64,000 bases of DNA from positions 18,635 through 82,634 of the forward strand of contig NZ_VJYI01000035.1 of assembly GCF_008065375.1 (NCBI RefSeq), written 5' to 3'. Under the pieces are notes generated by a model. The model saw only the letters and a list, made by a program, of their open reading frames with translations. It did not search any database and was not told the origin of the DNA. Both the position numbers and the translations under genes were made by a program. Origin of the DNA: Nonomuraea sp. SYSU D8015. Its GTDB lineage: Bacteria; Actinomycetota; Actinomycetes; Streptosporangiales; Streptosporangiaceae. Positions 42,934-52,207 of this stretch are shown here, one piece after another (position 1 is the stretch's first letter; every line of letters begins with the position of its first letter).

Positions 42934-44016
42934 ATGTCGTTCGCGGTCTTACGCGGATGGGCGACCCATCCGCGTGTGGGGGACGTGGCGCTGGCCTTGG
43001 TGGTGCTGTTGGCCGAGTTCAGGACGGCGAACGTCGCTTCCATGGTGATCGCGGTGGGGTCGGCGGCGCTCGTGCTGCCGCGTCGCGGGCATCCGGTCGC
43101 CGTGGCGGTCCTGGTGGGCGTGGTGTACCTGGTGACGTCCCGGGCCCCACTGCACGACGCGCCGGTCAGCGCCATGCTCCTCGCGCTCTACAGCGTGGGC
43201 CGCCACACCTCGTCCCGCGTCTCGGCGGTCGTGGCGGCGCTGGCCGTGGCCGGCGGGCTGGTGGCCTTCATGCCGGCCTGGGCGGACTACTTCTCGGTCT
43301 CGCTGACCATCGCGCTGTCGCCGGCGCTGCCGGTGGCGGTGGGACACGTCGTGCGCCTGCGCGAGGAACTGGCCCTGCGCAAGGCGCAGCAGGCGGCCGA
43401 GCACGCGGTACGGGCCGAGCGCCGCCGCATCGCCCGCGAGCTGCACGACGTGATCGCCCACCACGTCAGCGTGGTGAGCCTGTACATGGGCGTCGCCAGG
43501 AGGACCATCCCGATCGACCCGGGCCGGGCCCGGGAGACCCTGCTCACCGGCGAGGACACGGCCCGCCAGGCGATGGCGGAGATGCGCCGCCTGCTGGACG
43601 TGCTGCGTACCGACGGCGAGTCGGTGGAGAACCAGGCGGGCGTCGGGGTGGCCAGGCTGCCGGCGTTGATCGAGGAGTCCGGCAACGCGGAGCTGGAGGT
43701 CACGGGCGAGGCGGTCGAGCTGCCGACGACCGTGGACCACGCCGTGTACCGCATCGTGCAGGAGTCTCTGACCAACACGCGCAAGCACGCGGCGGGCGCG
43801 CGGTCCCGGGTGCGGCTGGCGTACCGGCCCGATCTCGTCGAGGTGGAGGTCGCCGACGACGGCCGGCCGCAGCCGGGCGGCGGAGGAGGGCTGGGGCTCG
43901 GGCTGGCGGGGATGGCCGAGCGGGTGTCGTTGTGCGGAGGGGAGCTGCGCGCCGGGCCCGCGCCCGAGGGAGGCTTCGTGGTGCACGCCCGCATCCCGCT
44001 GCTGGAGAAGACGTGA
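42934..44016 (+). CDS. Sensor histidine kinase (NarX/DesK-like)
   Basis: A 360-residue membrane sensor. Residues 15-140 hold four to five hydrophobic segments with short loops (intramembrane sensing), then HisKA_3 with the phospho-His in RRRIARELHDVIAHHVSVV and a HATPase with VQESLTNTRKHA and GGLGLGLAGMAERV. It passes phosphate to the response regulator at 44013, with which it overlaps by four bases. A TTG three codons earlier is an alternative start. The nearby ABC/FtsX pair is a likely target. Confidence 0.92.
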   Translation: MSFAVLRGWATHPRVGDVALALVVLLAEFRTANVASMVIAVGSAALVLPRRGHPVAVAVLVGVVYLVTSRAPLHDAPVSAMLLALYSVGRHTSSRVSAVVAALAVAGGLVAFMPAWADYFSVSLTIALSPALPVAVGHVVRLREELALRKAQQAAEHAVRAERRRIARELHDVIAHHVSVVSLYMGVARRTIPIDPGRARETLLTGEDTARQAMAEMRRLLDVLRTDGESVENQAGVGVARLPALIEESGNAELEVTGEAVELPTTVDHAVYRIVQESLTNTRKHAAGARSRVRLAYRPDLVEVEVADDGRPQPGGGGGLGLGLAGMAERVSLCGGELRAGPAPEGGFVVHARIPLLEKT

Positions 44017-44675
44017 TCAAAGTACTGCTCGTGGACGACCACGCGCTGGTCCGCGCGGGCCTGCGCCTGCTGCTGGAGACCGAGCCCGGCTTGACCACCG
44101 CGGGCGAGGCGGCCGACGGGCTGGAGGCGGTACGGCAGAGCCACGTCCTGCGTCCCGACGTGGTGCTGATGGACCTGCACCTGCCGGGCATGGACGGGGT
44201 GGCGGCCACGGAGCGGATCGTCGCGGAGCTGCCCGGCACGAAGGTGCTCGCGTTGAGCACCTTCGACCTGGAGGAGCACGTGGTGGCCGCGCTGCGGGCG
44301 GGGGCGTCCGGGTTCCTGCCGAAGGACTCCTCGCCGGAGGAGCTGGTCGACGGCATCAGGATCGTGCACCGGGGCGAGGCGACGGTGGCGCCCCGGCTGC
44401 TGCTCGGCCTCATCGGCACCTTCGTCCGGCCGTCCCGGCCGCGCGCCGTGACCGTCCCCGCCGCGTTGTCCGGGCTCAGCGAGCGCGAGCTGCAGGTGCT
44501 GGAGCTGATCGCCCGCGGGCTGTCCAACCAGGAGATAGCCGAGCAGATCGGGCTCGCGGTCTCGACGGTGAAGAACCGGGTGAGCGACCTGTTCGCCAAG
44601 CTGGAGGTGCGGGACCGGGCGCAGGCGGTGATCGTCGCGTACGAGGCCGGCCTCGTGACCCCCGGCGGGCCCTAG
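44013..44675 (+). CDS. LuxR/NarL-family response regulator
   Basis: A 220-residue regulator: receiver domain 1-120 with acidic pair DD8-9, phospho-Asp54 (VLMDLHLPGMDG) and Lys in FLPKDSS; LuxR helix-turn-helix 150-215 (LSERELQVLELIARGLSNQEIAEQIGLA...). The GTG start overlaps the kinase stop. Its TAG stop shares the palindrome CTAG with the stop of the convergent ABC ATPase gene. Confidence 0.94.
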   Translation: MIKVLLVDDHALVRAGLRLLLETEPGLTTAGEAADGLEAVRQSHVLRPDVVLMDLHLPGMDGVAATERIVAELPGTKVLALSTFDLEEHVVAALRAGASGFLPKDSSPEELVDGIRIVHRGEATVAPRLLLGLIGTFVRPSRPRAVTVPAALSGLSERELQVLELIARGLSNQEIAEQIGLAVSTVKNRVSDLFAKLEVRDRAQAVIVAYEAGLVTPGGP

Positions 44676-45403
44676 CGGACTCCGAGACCGGCGGCGATCG
44701 CCTCGGCCGTCGGGGCCTCCATGACCTTGATCACCTGTCCGTCGCTGAGGAAGAGCACCCGGTCGGCGTGGGCGGCGACGGCCGGGTCGTGGGTGACCAT
44801 GATGACCGTTTGCCTCAGTTCGTCGACCACCAGCCGCAGCAGGCCCAGGATCTCCCGTCCCGACCTGGCGTCCAGGTTGCCCGTCGGCTCGTCGGCGAAC
44901 ACCACGTCCGGCCCGGCCACCAGCGCCCGGCAGATGGCCACACGTTGCTGCTGCCCGCCGGACAGCTGGTGCGGGCGGCGGTGCACGTGCTCGCCGATCC
45001 CGGCCCGGCCGATGAGCTCCTCCACCCGGCCGGGCGCCGGCCGGCGGCGCGCGAGCCGCAGCGGCAGCTCGATGTTCTCCCTCCCCGTCAGCGCCGGCAG
45101 CAGGTTGAACGCCTGGAACACGAACCCGATCCGCCGGCTGCGCAGGCCGGACAGCTCGGCCTCGCTCAGCCGTGTGACGTCGGCGCCGCCCACGCTGACG
45201 GAACCCGACGTGGGCCGGGTCAGCCCGGCCGCGCACTGCAGCAACGTGGTCTTGCCCGAGCCCGACGGCCCCATCACCGCCGTGAAGGAACCGCGCGCGA
45301 AGGCATGGCTGACGTCGCGCAGGGCGGTGACCGCCGAAACGCCCGTGCCGTAGACCTTGCCGACGCCGTCGAGACGCACCGCGGCTTCGATACCGCCGTT
45401 CAT
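44672..45403 (-). CDS. ABC transporter ATPase (MacB/LolD type)
   Basis: A 243-residue ATPase partnering the FtsX-like permease. Walker A is GPSGSGKTT, Q-loop VFQAFNLLP, signature QLSGGQQQRVAICRAL, Walker B DVVFADEPTGNLD, switch MVTHDP. The ATG at 45403 overlaps the permease stop (ATGA). Such pairs export antimicrobial peptides or move lipoproteins; with an adjacent two-component system the locus resembles a cell-envelope-stress or peptide-resistance module (inference). Confidence 0.94.
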   Translation of the reverse strand: MNGGIEAAVRLDGVGKVYGTGVSAVTALRDVSHAFARGSFTAVMGPSGSGKTTLLQCAAGLTRPTSGSVSVGGADVTRLSEAELSGLRSRRIGFVFQAFNLLPALTGRENIELPLRLARRRPAPGRVEELIGRAGIGEHVHRRPHQLSGGQQQRVAICRALVAGPDVVFADEPTGNLDARSGREILGLLRLVVDELRQTVIMVTHDPAVAAHADRVLFLSDGQVIKVMEAPTAEAIAAGLGVR

Positions 45404-47916
45404 ACCGTGTCCTGCCTTTCGTTTCGCAGTGCCGCGCGGACGACCAGCAGCGATCCCGCCAGCGCGCCGGCGAGGGCGGCCGCGCCGAGAGGGACCAGCC
45501 AGTCGAAGGGGATGAGGGACAACGTGCCGGCCACCCCGCCGGGCTCGCTCGCGGCGTGAACGAGCGTCACCCAGGCGGTCGCGGCCAGGGCCAGGACGAG
45601 GACGGGGACGACGGTGAACACGCTCTCCCAGCAGGCCATCCGCATCACCTGGCCCCGGCGCATGCCGAGGTGCCGCATGCCGGTGAACTCCCGCCGCCGG
45701 TCGAGCAGCCCCATGCACAGGCTGTTGATCGCGGCCACGAGGCACAGCACCGCGACCAGCAGGGAGACATACGGCAACGTGCGGTTCCGCTCGGCGTTCT
45801 CCCGGCTCTTCTGCCAGACGTACTCCTGTTTGGTGAAGGACTCCACGGGCACGCGCGGATCCGCGAGCCGGCCGGGATCCGCGCCGCGTACGTAGATCCG
45901 CTCGTGCTGCCGCGACGGCAGGTGGGTGCCGGCGATCGCGCGGGCGGGCAGCAGCACCGACCCCAATTCGCCGGTGTCGGCGTAGACGGAGGTCACCGTG
46001 TAGCGGGCGTCCTCGGCCTCGCCGGGGAACCTGACCCGTAGCCGCGACCCGAGCCCTGCCCCGAGCGACTCGCTCACGGCAACCTCGCCTTCGCCCAGGT
46101 CACCGGGAGACCGGCCGCGTAAGGACAAATGGAGCACCCGCGTGACGTCTCCGGTGACCAGGGTGGCCGTGGCGGGCGGCGGGTCCTGGACGGGCGGCCG
46201 TCCTTCCACCGACACGGCGACCGGCATCGGAGCGATCCCGACCGCGGCGGACGTGCCGTCGCGAGCCAGGACCCGGCGCCGCAGCTCCTCCGACAGCGCA
46301 CCCTGCCCCGTCGACGGCCGCAGCACGTGGTCGGCGCGGACGTCCCTGACGGCGTGCGCGGCCACCCGCCAGTCGTAGAAGAGCTGCGTGCCCACGATCA
46401 CGCCGACAAGCGTCACGCCGAGCGCCAGCGCTCCCACCGCCCCGGCGAACCTGCGGTGGTTGAAGACCACGTTGGCGACGGCGAGGAACCCGCCCACCCG
46501 CGACACCCGGGCGACCACAACCCGCACCAGCCTGCCCGAGATCAGCACCACCCAAGGGGCGACCAGGCCGACCGCGGCCACGGCCAGGCACATCGTGCCG
46601 AGTTGCAGGCCCATCAGGGCGACCCCGTGGAGCGTGACCAGCCCCCACAGCTGCACGGCTGACAGGGCGCCGGCCCCCGCCAGCAGCGCCAGCCCTGCCG
46701 CCAGCCGTCCTCTGCCGAGCCGCCTGCCCTCCGCCGGGGCCTCGCCCAGCGCGTCGCCGGGCCGGATCCGCAGCGCCCGCCGTACCGCCGCCAGGCTCGC
46801 CACCAGGGCGATGGCCAGGGTCAGCGCGAACGTCCACAGCACCGGAACCGGGTGGTAGCCGACCTCGAAGGCCACGCTCACCGTCCCGAAGTCGCGGAAA
46901 CGGGCCACGACGACCGGAGCCAGGAGCATGCCGAGCGGGACCGCCACCGCCGTGGCGACCACGGCGAGCAGTACCGCCTCCGCCAGCAGCATCCACCGAA
47001 TCTGCCCGGGACGGGCTCCCACGGACCGCAGGACGGCGATCTCCATGCCGCGGCGCCGGGCCGACAGCCCCATGGCCGCCGCCACCATGCCCGTGGAGAC
47101 CAGCCCGGTGACCCACACCAGGAACCACAGGGTGTTGAAGCCTTCACCGGCGACGATGTTGTTCTCCTGCCCGCCGCGGTCCGCGCCGACGGCGACGCGC
47201 GCGATCCGCAGGCCAGGCGTGTTGTACGGCTCCACCGCCCGCGTCACGGCCGCCCGCAGCGCCTCCACGCCGACGCCCGGCCGGGGGTAGACGCCGAGCG
47301 CGTCGGCCCTCTGGCCGCGTCCCGACAATGCGGCGGCGTGGCCGTCGGCGAAGAACAGCGCGGACTGGTGCCGCCAGGCCGATCGGGGCGCCGCCACGCC
47401 GACCACCTCGTGGGCCTGGACGGTTCCCGACACGGCGACCTCGACCCGGTCTCCGACCTTGGTCCTGGCCACCGCGGCCAGGCGGGCGTCCATGACCACC
47501 TCGCCCGGCGCCCGTGGCGGCCGCCCCTCGCTGAGCAGGAAGGGCGTCAACCGCGCGCTCGACCAGCCATGTCCCCACGGCCAGACCCGCTGGTCCCCGG
47601 GCACCTCCAGCCGAGCCCCGCGGACGAACAGGACCGCCGGGAAGCTGAGGTCGCGAACCGTCGCCCCCACCTCGGGGAGCGCGTCCACGGCCGCCGCCAG
47701 TCCCGGCGAGATCCCACCTCCGCTCGTGCCGACGACCAGCGGAACTCCGGCGTACCGCTCCACCGGGACCTCCTGCCGGTCCGTGGAGTCGACGACGAAC
47801 CACAGGGCGCCGACCGCGGTCGCCGCGACGACCAGCGTGACGAGCGTGCCCATCAGGCTGCCCGGATGCCATCGCAGCGTCCGCCACGCCAACCACGCCA
47901 CCTCACCACCCCCCAC
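45400..47916 (-). CDS. ABC transporter permease, double FtsX type
   Basis: An 838-residue permease with two FtsX domains: segments near residue 20, around 270-400, a central pair near 430-510, and a final trio at 720-830, with large extracellular loops at 45-260 and 520-710. ARRRGMEIAVLRSVGARPGQIR and DRRREFTGMRHLGMRRGQVMR are the paired coupling loops. The start is uncertain (GTG at 47916 or GTG at 47901). Works with the ATPase at 44672. Confidence 0.92.
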   Translation of the reverse strand: MGGGEVAWLAWRTLRWHPGSLMGTLVTLVVAATAVGALWFVVDSTDRQEVPVERYAGVPLVVGTSGGGISPGLAAAVDALPEVGATVRDLSFPAVLFVRGARLEVPGDQRVWPWGHGWSSARLTPFLLSEGRPPRAPGEVVMDARLAAVARTKVGDRVEVAVSGTVQAHEVVGVAAPRSAWRHQSALFFADGHAAALSGRGQRADALGVYPRPGVGVEALRAAVTRAVEPYNTPGLRIARVAVGADRGGQENNIVAGEGFNTLWFLVWVTGLVSTGMVAAAMGLSARRRGMEIAVLRSVGARPGQIRWMLLAEAVLLAVVATAVAVPLGMLLAPVVVARFRDFGTVSVAFEVGYHPVPVLWTFALTLAIALVASLAAVRRALRIRPGDALGEAPAEGRRLGRGRLAAGLALLAGAGALSAVQLWGLVTLHGVALMGLQLGTMCLAVAAVGLVAPWVVLISGRLVRVVVARVSRVGGFLAVANVVFNHRRFAGAVGALALGVTLVGVIVGTQLFYDWRVAAHAVRDVRADHVLRPSTGQGALSEELRRRVLARDGTSAAVGIAPMPVAVSVEGRPPVQDPPPATATLVTGDVTRVLHLSLRGRSPGDLGEGEVAVSESLGAGLGSRLRVRFPGEAEDARYTVTSVYADTGELGSVLLPARAIAGTHLPSRQHERIYVRGADPGRLADPRVPVESFTKQEYVWQKSRENAERNRTLPYVSLLVAVLCLVAAINSLCMGLLDRRREFTGMRHLGMRRGQVMRMACWESVFTVVPVLVLALAATAWVTLVHAASEPGGVAGTLSLIPFDWLVPLGAAALAGALAGSLLVVRAALRNERQDTV

Positions 47917-48076
47917 TCCCGGCCGCGCTGGGACGGGCGGCCGCTCTCCCCGTCAAGCCTGCTGGCCGCCGCAGTCCCGTTCCTCGACCGCCGGGCGGAT
48001 CTCTCTGCGGTACCGCAGTCCTCCCGGGCGGCGTGGGCGGGACCCGGGTCCCGGGGCGGTGAGGCCGGGCGTCACC

Positions 48077-48685
48077 TCATCGTGGTGAGTACAGCCAGGG
48101 TTCGCGCAGGTCGTAGTAGGTCAGGTCGCCTTCGAACAGGTCCAGCCACTCCTGGAATTCCTGCCGGACGTCGGGCGGCATCTCCTTGCGCTCGCCCTCC
48201 CTGGCCTCCTGTTCGGAGGTGAAGTAGGCGGTCTCGGTGTAGCCTCCGTCCCGGTGCAGGGCGGCCGTGCCGCCGATGAGGTCGGGCCGGAACTCGGCCA
48301 GCTTGTCCTGGCCGTGGGCGAAGATCTCCTGCAGCTGATCGGGAGCGCGCACCCGACCCTGCATGATCTGGACGAATCCCGCCTCGTCGGAGCCTCCCCG
48401 CAGGTACTCGTACACCTGGGGGCAGTCGTGGAAGGTCACCTCGCCGCCGAAGAGCTTGGCGGTCTCGATCCACCACTGGCCCTGCTCCGGGCGGTCGCTG
48501 TTGCGCCGCGCCGCCTCCTCCGACTCGAACCGGACCACGCACAGGAACGTGCCGTCGTCGGTCACCCCCGCCGTGCTGCCGAGCCAGCCGTGCGCGCCCG
48601 GCGCGAGGTCGGCCACCCATCGGTCCAGCGACTCCCGGATCTCCCCCGCGTCGGTCACCTGGCCCTGAAAGACCTGGATGAACAT
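48077..48685 (-). CDS. Two-domain ferredoxin-like (ABM-type) hypothetical protein
   Basis: A 202-residue cytosolic protein built from two similar halves: FIQVFQGQVTDAGEIRESLDRW...GWLGSTAGVTDDGTFLCVVRFES and FVQIMQGRVRAPDQLQEIFAHG...IGGTAALHRDGGYTETAYFTS. Each resembles a dimeric alpha/beta-barrel unit, so the gene arose by internal duplication. Function unknown. The ATG at 48685 follows GGGGGG-ACGAG. An 18-base palindrome lies 78 bases upstream. Confidence 0.8.
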   Translation of the reverse strand: MFIQVFQGQVTDAGEIRESLDRWVADLAPGAHGWLGSTAGVTDDGTFLCVVRFESEEAARRNSDRPEQGQWWIETAKLFGGEVTFHDCPQVYEYLRGGSDEAGFVQIMQGRVRAPDQLQEIFAHGQDKLAEFRPDLIGGTAALHRDGGYTETAYFTSEQEAREGERKEMPPDVRQEFQEWLDLFEGDLTYYDLREPWLYSPR

Positions 48686-48762
48686 CTCGTCCCCCCTTTC
48701 AGGCCTCATCTCCACGCTAGGAGGGGCCGTTCCGGGGGTCGAGACGACGGTGTTCCTCGTCC

Positions 48763-48780
48763 GGTCAAAACCCTTTGACC
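48763..48780. promoter_or_regulatory. Operator-like palindrome
   Basis: GGTCAAA and TTTGACC, perfect 7-base arms around ACCC, upstream of the duplicated-domain gene at 48685 on the minus strand. Confidence 0.45.
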
Positions 48781-48798
48781 TGGTACGTCAGCGGCGAG

Positions 48799-48827
48799 CG
48801 CCCGTCGTCTCCGCGGGACGACGGGCG
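48799..48827 (-). terminator. Terminator of the polysaccharide-degradation operon
   Basis: CGCCCGTCGTC and GACGACGGGCG, perfect 11-base stem with a 7-base loop, eight bases beyond the stop at 48835. Confidence 0.8.
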
Positions 48828-48834
48828 GGCGTTC

Positions 48835-51800
48835 TCAGGTACGCCAGGTGACCTGGTCGAACACGGCCGTGGCCAGCGTGTCGGGGCTCCCGGACGTCAC
48901 GGCGAGGCCCGCGTAGTACGGGGCGTCGCCGAAGCCCGTAAGAGTGTCCTGCCCCACCGTCGTCCAAATCTCGCCATCCCCCGACACGGAGGCGGTGAAG
49001 ACCGGTCCGGAGCGCCGCAGCCGCAGCCACAGCGGCGCTCCGGAGAATGAGGGACCGTTCACCGCGGGCGCGCTGCCGGCCACCTTGAGCCGCCGGATCA
49101 GCTGGCTGACGCCGCTCCCTCCCGAGGTCACCACCGTCCCGGCCATCAGGTCGAAGGGGTTGAGGGATTTCGCCATCACCACCCCGACCCGGCCGGGTTG
49201 GCCGGTCGGCCGGGTCAGCCGGGCGGTGAACTCCGCGTCCCCGACGAGCGGCACGTACGCGAACTGGGCGCTCGCGCCCTGCCCGTTGACGTTGAGGTCG
49301 GCGCCCGCGCCGCGCACGGTGAAGACCCCGTTGTCGTGGTGGGCGATCCCCGGCGTGCGGACGATCACCACGCCGTACGTGCCGAGGAGCCGCTCGTCGT
49401 ACACGACGTCCCCGAGGTCCCGGTACGCCCAGGGGCCGGGTGGGGCGGCGGCCACGGTCAGCGCGAGTGACGCCGTCCCCGAGCCGTTCGCGTTCTCCGC
49501 GGTCAGCCGGACGGTGTACTCCCCGGCCGCGGCAGGCGTGCCGGTGATGAGGCCGGTCCGGGGATCGAGGCTGAGCCCGCCGGGAAGGCCCGTCGCCGTG
49601 AATCGCACGGGATCGCCCGTGGCCCGCACGACGAGGCGGAAGGGCCGGGCGGCGTTGCCGTACACGGTCGCCGGGACGGACACTGCGGGCGCCGCGGACG
49701 GCTGGGGCATCGGGGCGCTCACCGGGCGCGAACGCGGACCCGTTCCGGCCGTGTTGGAGCGCGCGACGGCGTAGTGGTACGTGCGTCCGGGCACGCCGGT
49801 GGCATCCCTGAAGCGGGTGCGGGTGCCGAAGCCGACCGGGCCGACGCCGGTGGCCAGCACCCGGTACGGACCACGCTCGCCGTCCCCGCGCCACACCGTG
49901 TACCGCCCCGACAGGTCGTCGTCCCGCCACGTGAGCTGGACCGCGGAGCCGTCCGCCACCGCCTCCACGTCGCTCACGCGGCCCGCCGGCTCCGAGACCG
50001 ACCAGCTGAGGCCGCCGGCCTCCACGGTGACGTTGTCGAAGCAGGCCGTGCCGGTCTCCGCGTAGTCCTCCGCGACGCCCAGGCAGGAGGTGAAGGCCAG
50101 CCCCGCCAGGGCGTTCCCGCCCAGTGGCAGCTCGTCCGACCCGACCGTGGTCCACTCGTGACCGTCCGGCGAGATCTCCCCCGTGAGGACGGCTCCCTTG
50201 CGGGTGATCCTCACCCAGTACGGCATCCGGAGCCGGTAGCCGTCGCCCGCCGCCTCCACATAGGGGGACTCCAGCGGCGTCGCCGACTCGGGCAGCGGCC
50301 CCAGCTCGGAGATCGGGAACCCGGCGTTGACGGTGATCGCCGCGCGCTGGGACGGCGGCACGGGAAGAGAGCCGGTGCCTCGCGTGGCGCCCCGGGCCTC
50401 GGCCCGTACCGTCCAAACCCCGCTCCAGGCATGCAGCGGCAGGCCCTGGAGCAGCATCGCCGCGTGCGGGGCGCCCGCTTCGAGCGACCCCCGCACCATG
50501 ACGCCCACCTGCGAGTACTGCGAGCTGAGTGGATACACGACCCGGGCCGTGACCGCGCCGTCCCCGGTCAGCGGCAGCCAGGCGAAGCGGAAGGAGTCGG
50601 CGTCCCCGGCGATCCCGGCGCCGCCCGCCTCCATGGTGACGCGCTCACCGTCGTACCCGGTGGAGCCCTTCGGGCGTACCGCGCCGATGTCGCCCGTCCG
50701 CCAGGGTGCGGGCAACCCTCCGGCGGCCACGACCGGCAGCGACCGGGGCCCGGTGCCCTGGCCGTTGGCGGCCGTGACCGTGTACGCGTAGGCGCGGCCC
50801 GCGGCGGCCGTGCGGTCGGTGTACGCGGTCGCCGTCAGCCGGTCGGCGAGCGGCGCGTACGCGTCGGCGTCCGGCTCCTTCCGCCACACCGCGTAGGTCT
50901 GCGCTCCGACGACCGCCGGCCACGTGAGCTCGACACCCGCGTCACCGGACGCCGCCGTCACCCCTGCCGGAGCGGTGGGCGCCCCGGCCGGCAGACCGGA
51001 GCCGCGCTCCGTGCCGGCGAAGGTGAGGGTCCCCCACGACGGGTGGTCGTCGTTGTAGCCCTCGACCGCGCGCGTGCCGCCCGCGCCCCTGAAGATGACC
51101 TTCTCGGTGTACGGGGCGGGCTTGCCGAGACGTCCCGCGTAGTGGGCGTACGCCATCTCCCACAGCGGCCGGATCACTCCGCGCTGCCGGTCGGAGACGG
51201 TCTTCTTGATGTACTTGCCGGTGCGGTCGAGGTCGGGCGCGAACGGCACGGAGTCGTCGCCGAGGTTGTAGCGGGCGAAATACTCGAAGTTGGCGAGGAT
51301 CCGGTCGTCGGCGAAGCCGAAGAGGTCCACGCCCTGCTGCCAGGCGACCTGGGCCGCGTCCGCCAGCAGGCCGACCGCGAGCTGCTCGTGGGCCTGGTCT
51401 CGGCCCGACTCCTGCCCCTGCCCGGCAGCCGTGACGACGCGGTTGAGCACGGAGCCGTTGCCGGCCCCGGCCGTCGCGAACCGCATGGCGTCCTCGAACA
51501 TCACCCGGTCGTCGCAGAACACGGCGATGGCGAGGATCGTGCGGAGCGCGGCGAGGTCCCAGTTGCCGTTGGCGTACAGGCAGTAGCCGGACACCGCCGG
51601 GTACCAGACGTCGGTGAACGAGCGGGCGCAGCGCCGCATCGACGCCTCGGGCCAGCCGTCGTAGCCGGTGTGCCGGAGGATCTCGGCCGCGTTGACGAAC
51701 TTGAACGCCTGGAGCCCGGCGCCGAGCTGGCCGTCCGCGCCGGTGACGCCGGTGAGGGAGGAGGCCCAGGCGTCCAGGATGTCGCGGGCCTTGTCGGCGT

Positions 51801-52194
51801 GGCGCACGTCGCCGGTGATCGCCCACATCAGGGCGTTCTGGTACGCGGCGGCCGCGTCGGCGACGGCCTGGTTCGCGAAGTTGGTGGGGCCGCGGCCCCA
51901 GGTGGTGATCTGTCCGGTGTTCTGGACGGTGTAGGTGTGCTGGGAGCGGGCGTGGGCGGCCATCGCGGCGAAGCCGGCGGCGATCGGGTCGCGTCCTGCC
52001 GCCACCGCGGACTTCATCCGGTCCAGGTCCTCGCGGGAATGGAGGAGACCGGGATGGGCGAAGGCTCTTCTCGCCTGGGTTTCCTTCGCGTCCAGGGCCC
52101 AGGTGGGCGTGGCGGAGGCGGACAGCAGCCCGCTTCCGGCCACGGCCGCGAGCCCCGCCACGCCGAGGAACGATCGTCGGCTGAGGGGATGCAC
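48835..52194 (-). CDS. Secreted alginate-lyase-like protein with Fn3 and Ig-like domains
   Basis: A 1119-residue exported protein. Tat signal RRSFLG with cleavage near residue 33. Residues ~45-400 are helical and resemble the alginate-lyase/(alpha/alpha) toroid group (LQAFKFVNAAEILRHTGY, YANGNWDLAALRTI, GRDQAHEQLAVGLLADAAQ). Then two fibronectin III units (TAPAGVTAASGDAGVELTW near 402, and VEAVADGSAVQLTWRDDD), two concanavalin-like blocks, and a He_PIG Ig-like unit (LPGGLSLDPRTGLITGTPA). It likely cleaves an acidic polysaccharide; exact substrate inferred. Thirteen bases after the GH28-like gene. Confidence 0.8.
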   Translation of the reverse strand: MHPLSRRSFLGVAGLAAVAGSGLLSASATPTWALDAKETQARRAFAHPGLLHSREDLDRMKSAVAAGRDPIAAGFAAMAAHARSQHTYTVQNTGQITTWGRGPTNFANQAVADAAAAYQNALMWAITGDVRHADKARDILDAWASSLTGVTGADGQLGAGLQAFKFVNAAEILRHTGYDGWPEASMRRCARSFTDVWYPAVSGYCLYANGNWDLAALRTILAIAVFCDDRVMFEDAMRFATAGAGNGSVLNRVVTAAGQGQESGRDQAHEQLAVGLLADAAQVAWQQGVDLFGFADDRILANFEYFARYNLGDDSVPFAPDLDRTGKYIKKTVSDRQRGVIRPLWEMAYAHYAGRLGKPAPYTEKVIFRGAGGTRAVEGYNDDHPSWGTLTFAGTERGSGLPAGAPTAPAGVTAASGDAGVELTWPAVVGAQTYAVWRKEPDADAYAPLADRLTATAYTDRTAAAGRAYAYTVTAANGQGTGPRSLPVVAAGGLPAPWRTGDIGAVRPKGSTGYDGERVTMEAGGAGIAGDADSFRFAWLPLTGDGAVTARVVYPLSSQYSQVGVMVRGSLEAGAPHAAMLLQGLPLHAWSGVWTVRAEARGATRGTGSLPVPPSQRAAITVNAGFPISELGPLPESATPLESPYVEAAGDGYRLRMPYWVRITRKGAVLTGEISPDGHEWTTVGSDELPLGGNALAGLAFTSCLGVAEDYAETGTACFDNVTVEAGGLSWSVSEPAGRVSDVEAVADGSAVQLTWRDDDLSGRYTVWRGDGERGPYRVLATGVGPVGFGTRTRFRDATGVPGRTYHYAVARSNTAGTGPRSRPVSAPMPQPSAAPAVSVPATVYGNAARPFRLVVRATGDPVRFTATGLPGGLSLDPRTGLITGTPAAAGEYTVRLTAENANGSGTASLALTVAAAPPGPWAYRDLGDVVYDERLLGTYGVVIVRTPGIAHHDNGVFTVRGAGADLNVNGQGASAQFAYVPLVGDAEFTARLTRPTGQPGRVGVVMAKSLNPFDLMAGTVVTSGGSGVSQLIRRLKVAGSAPAVNGPSFSGAPLWLRLRRSGPVFTASVSGDGEIWTTVGQDTLTGFGDAPYYAGLAVTSGSPDTLATAVFDQVTWRT

Positions 52195-52207
52195 AGGGAC
52201 TCCTTGC

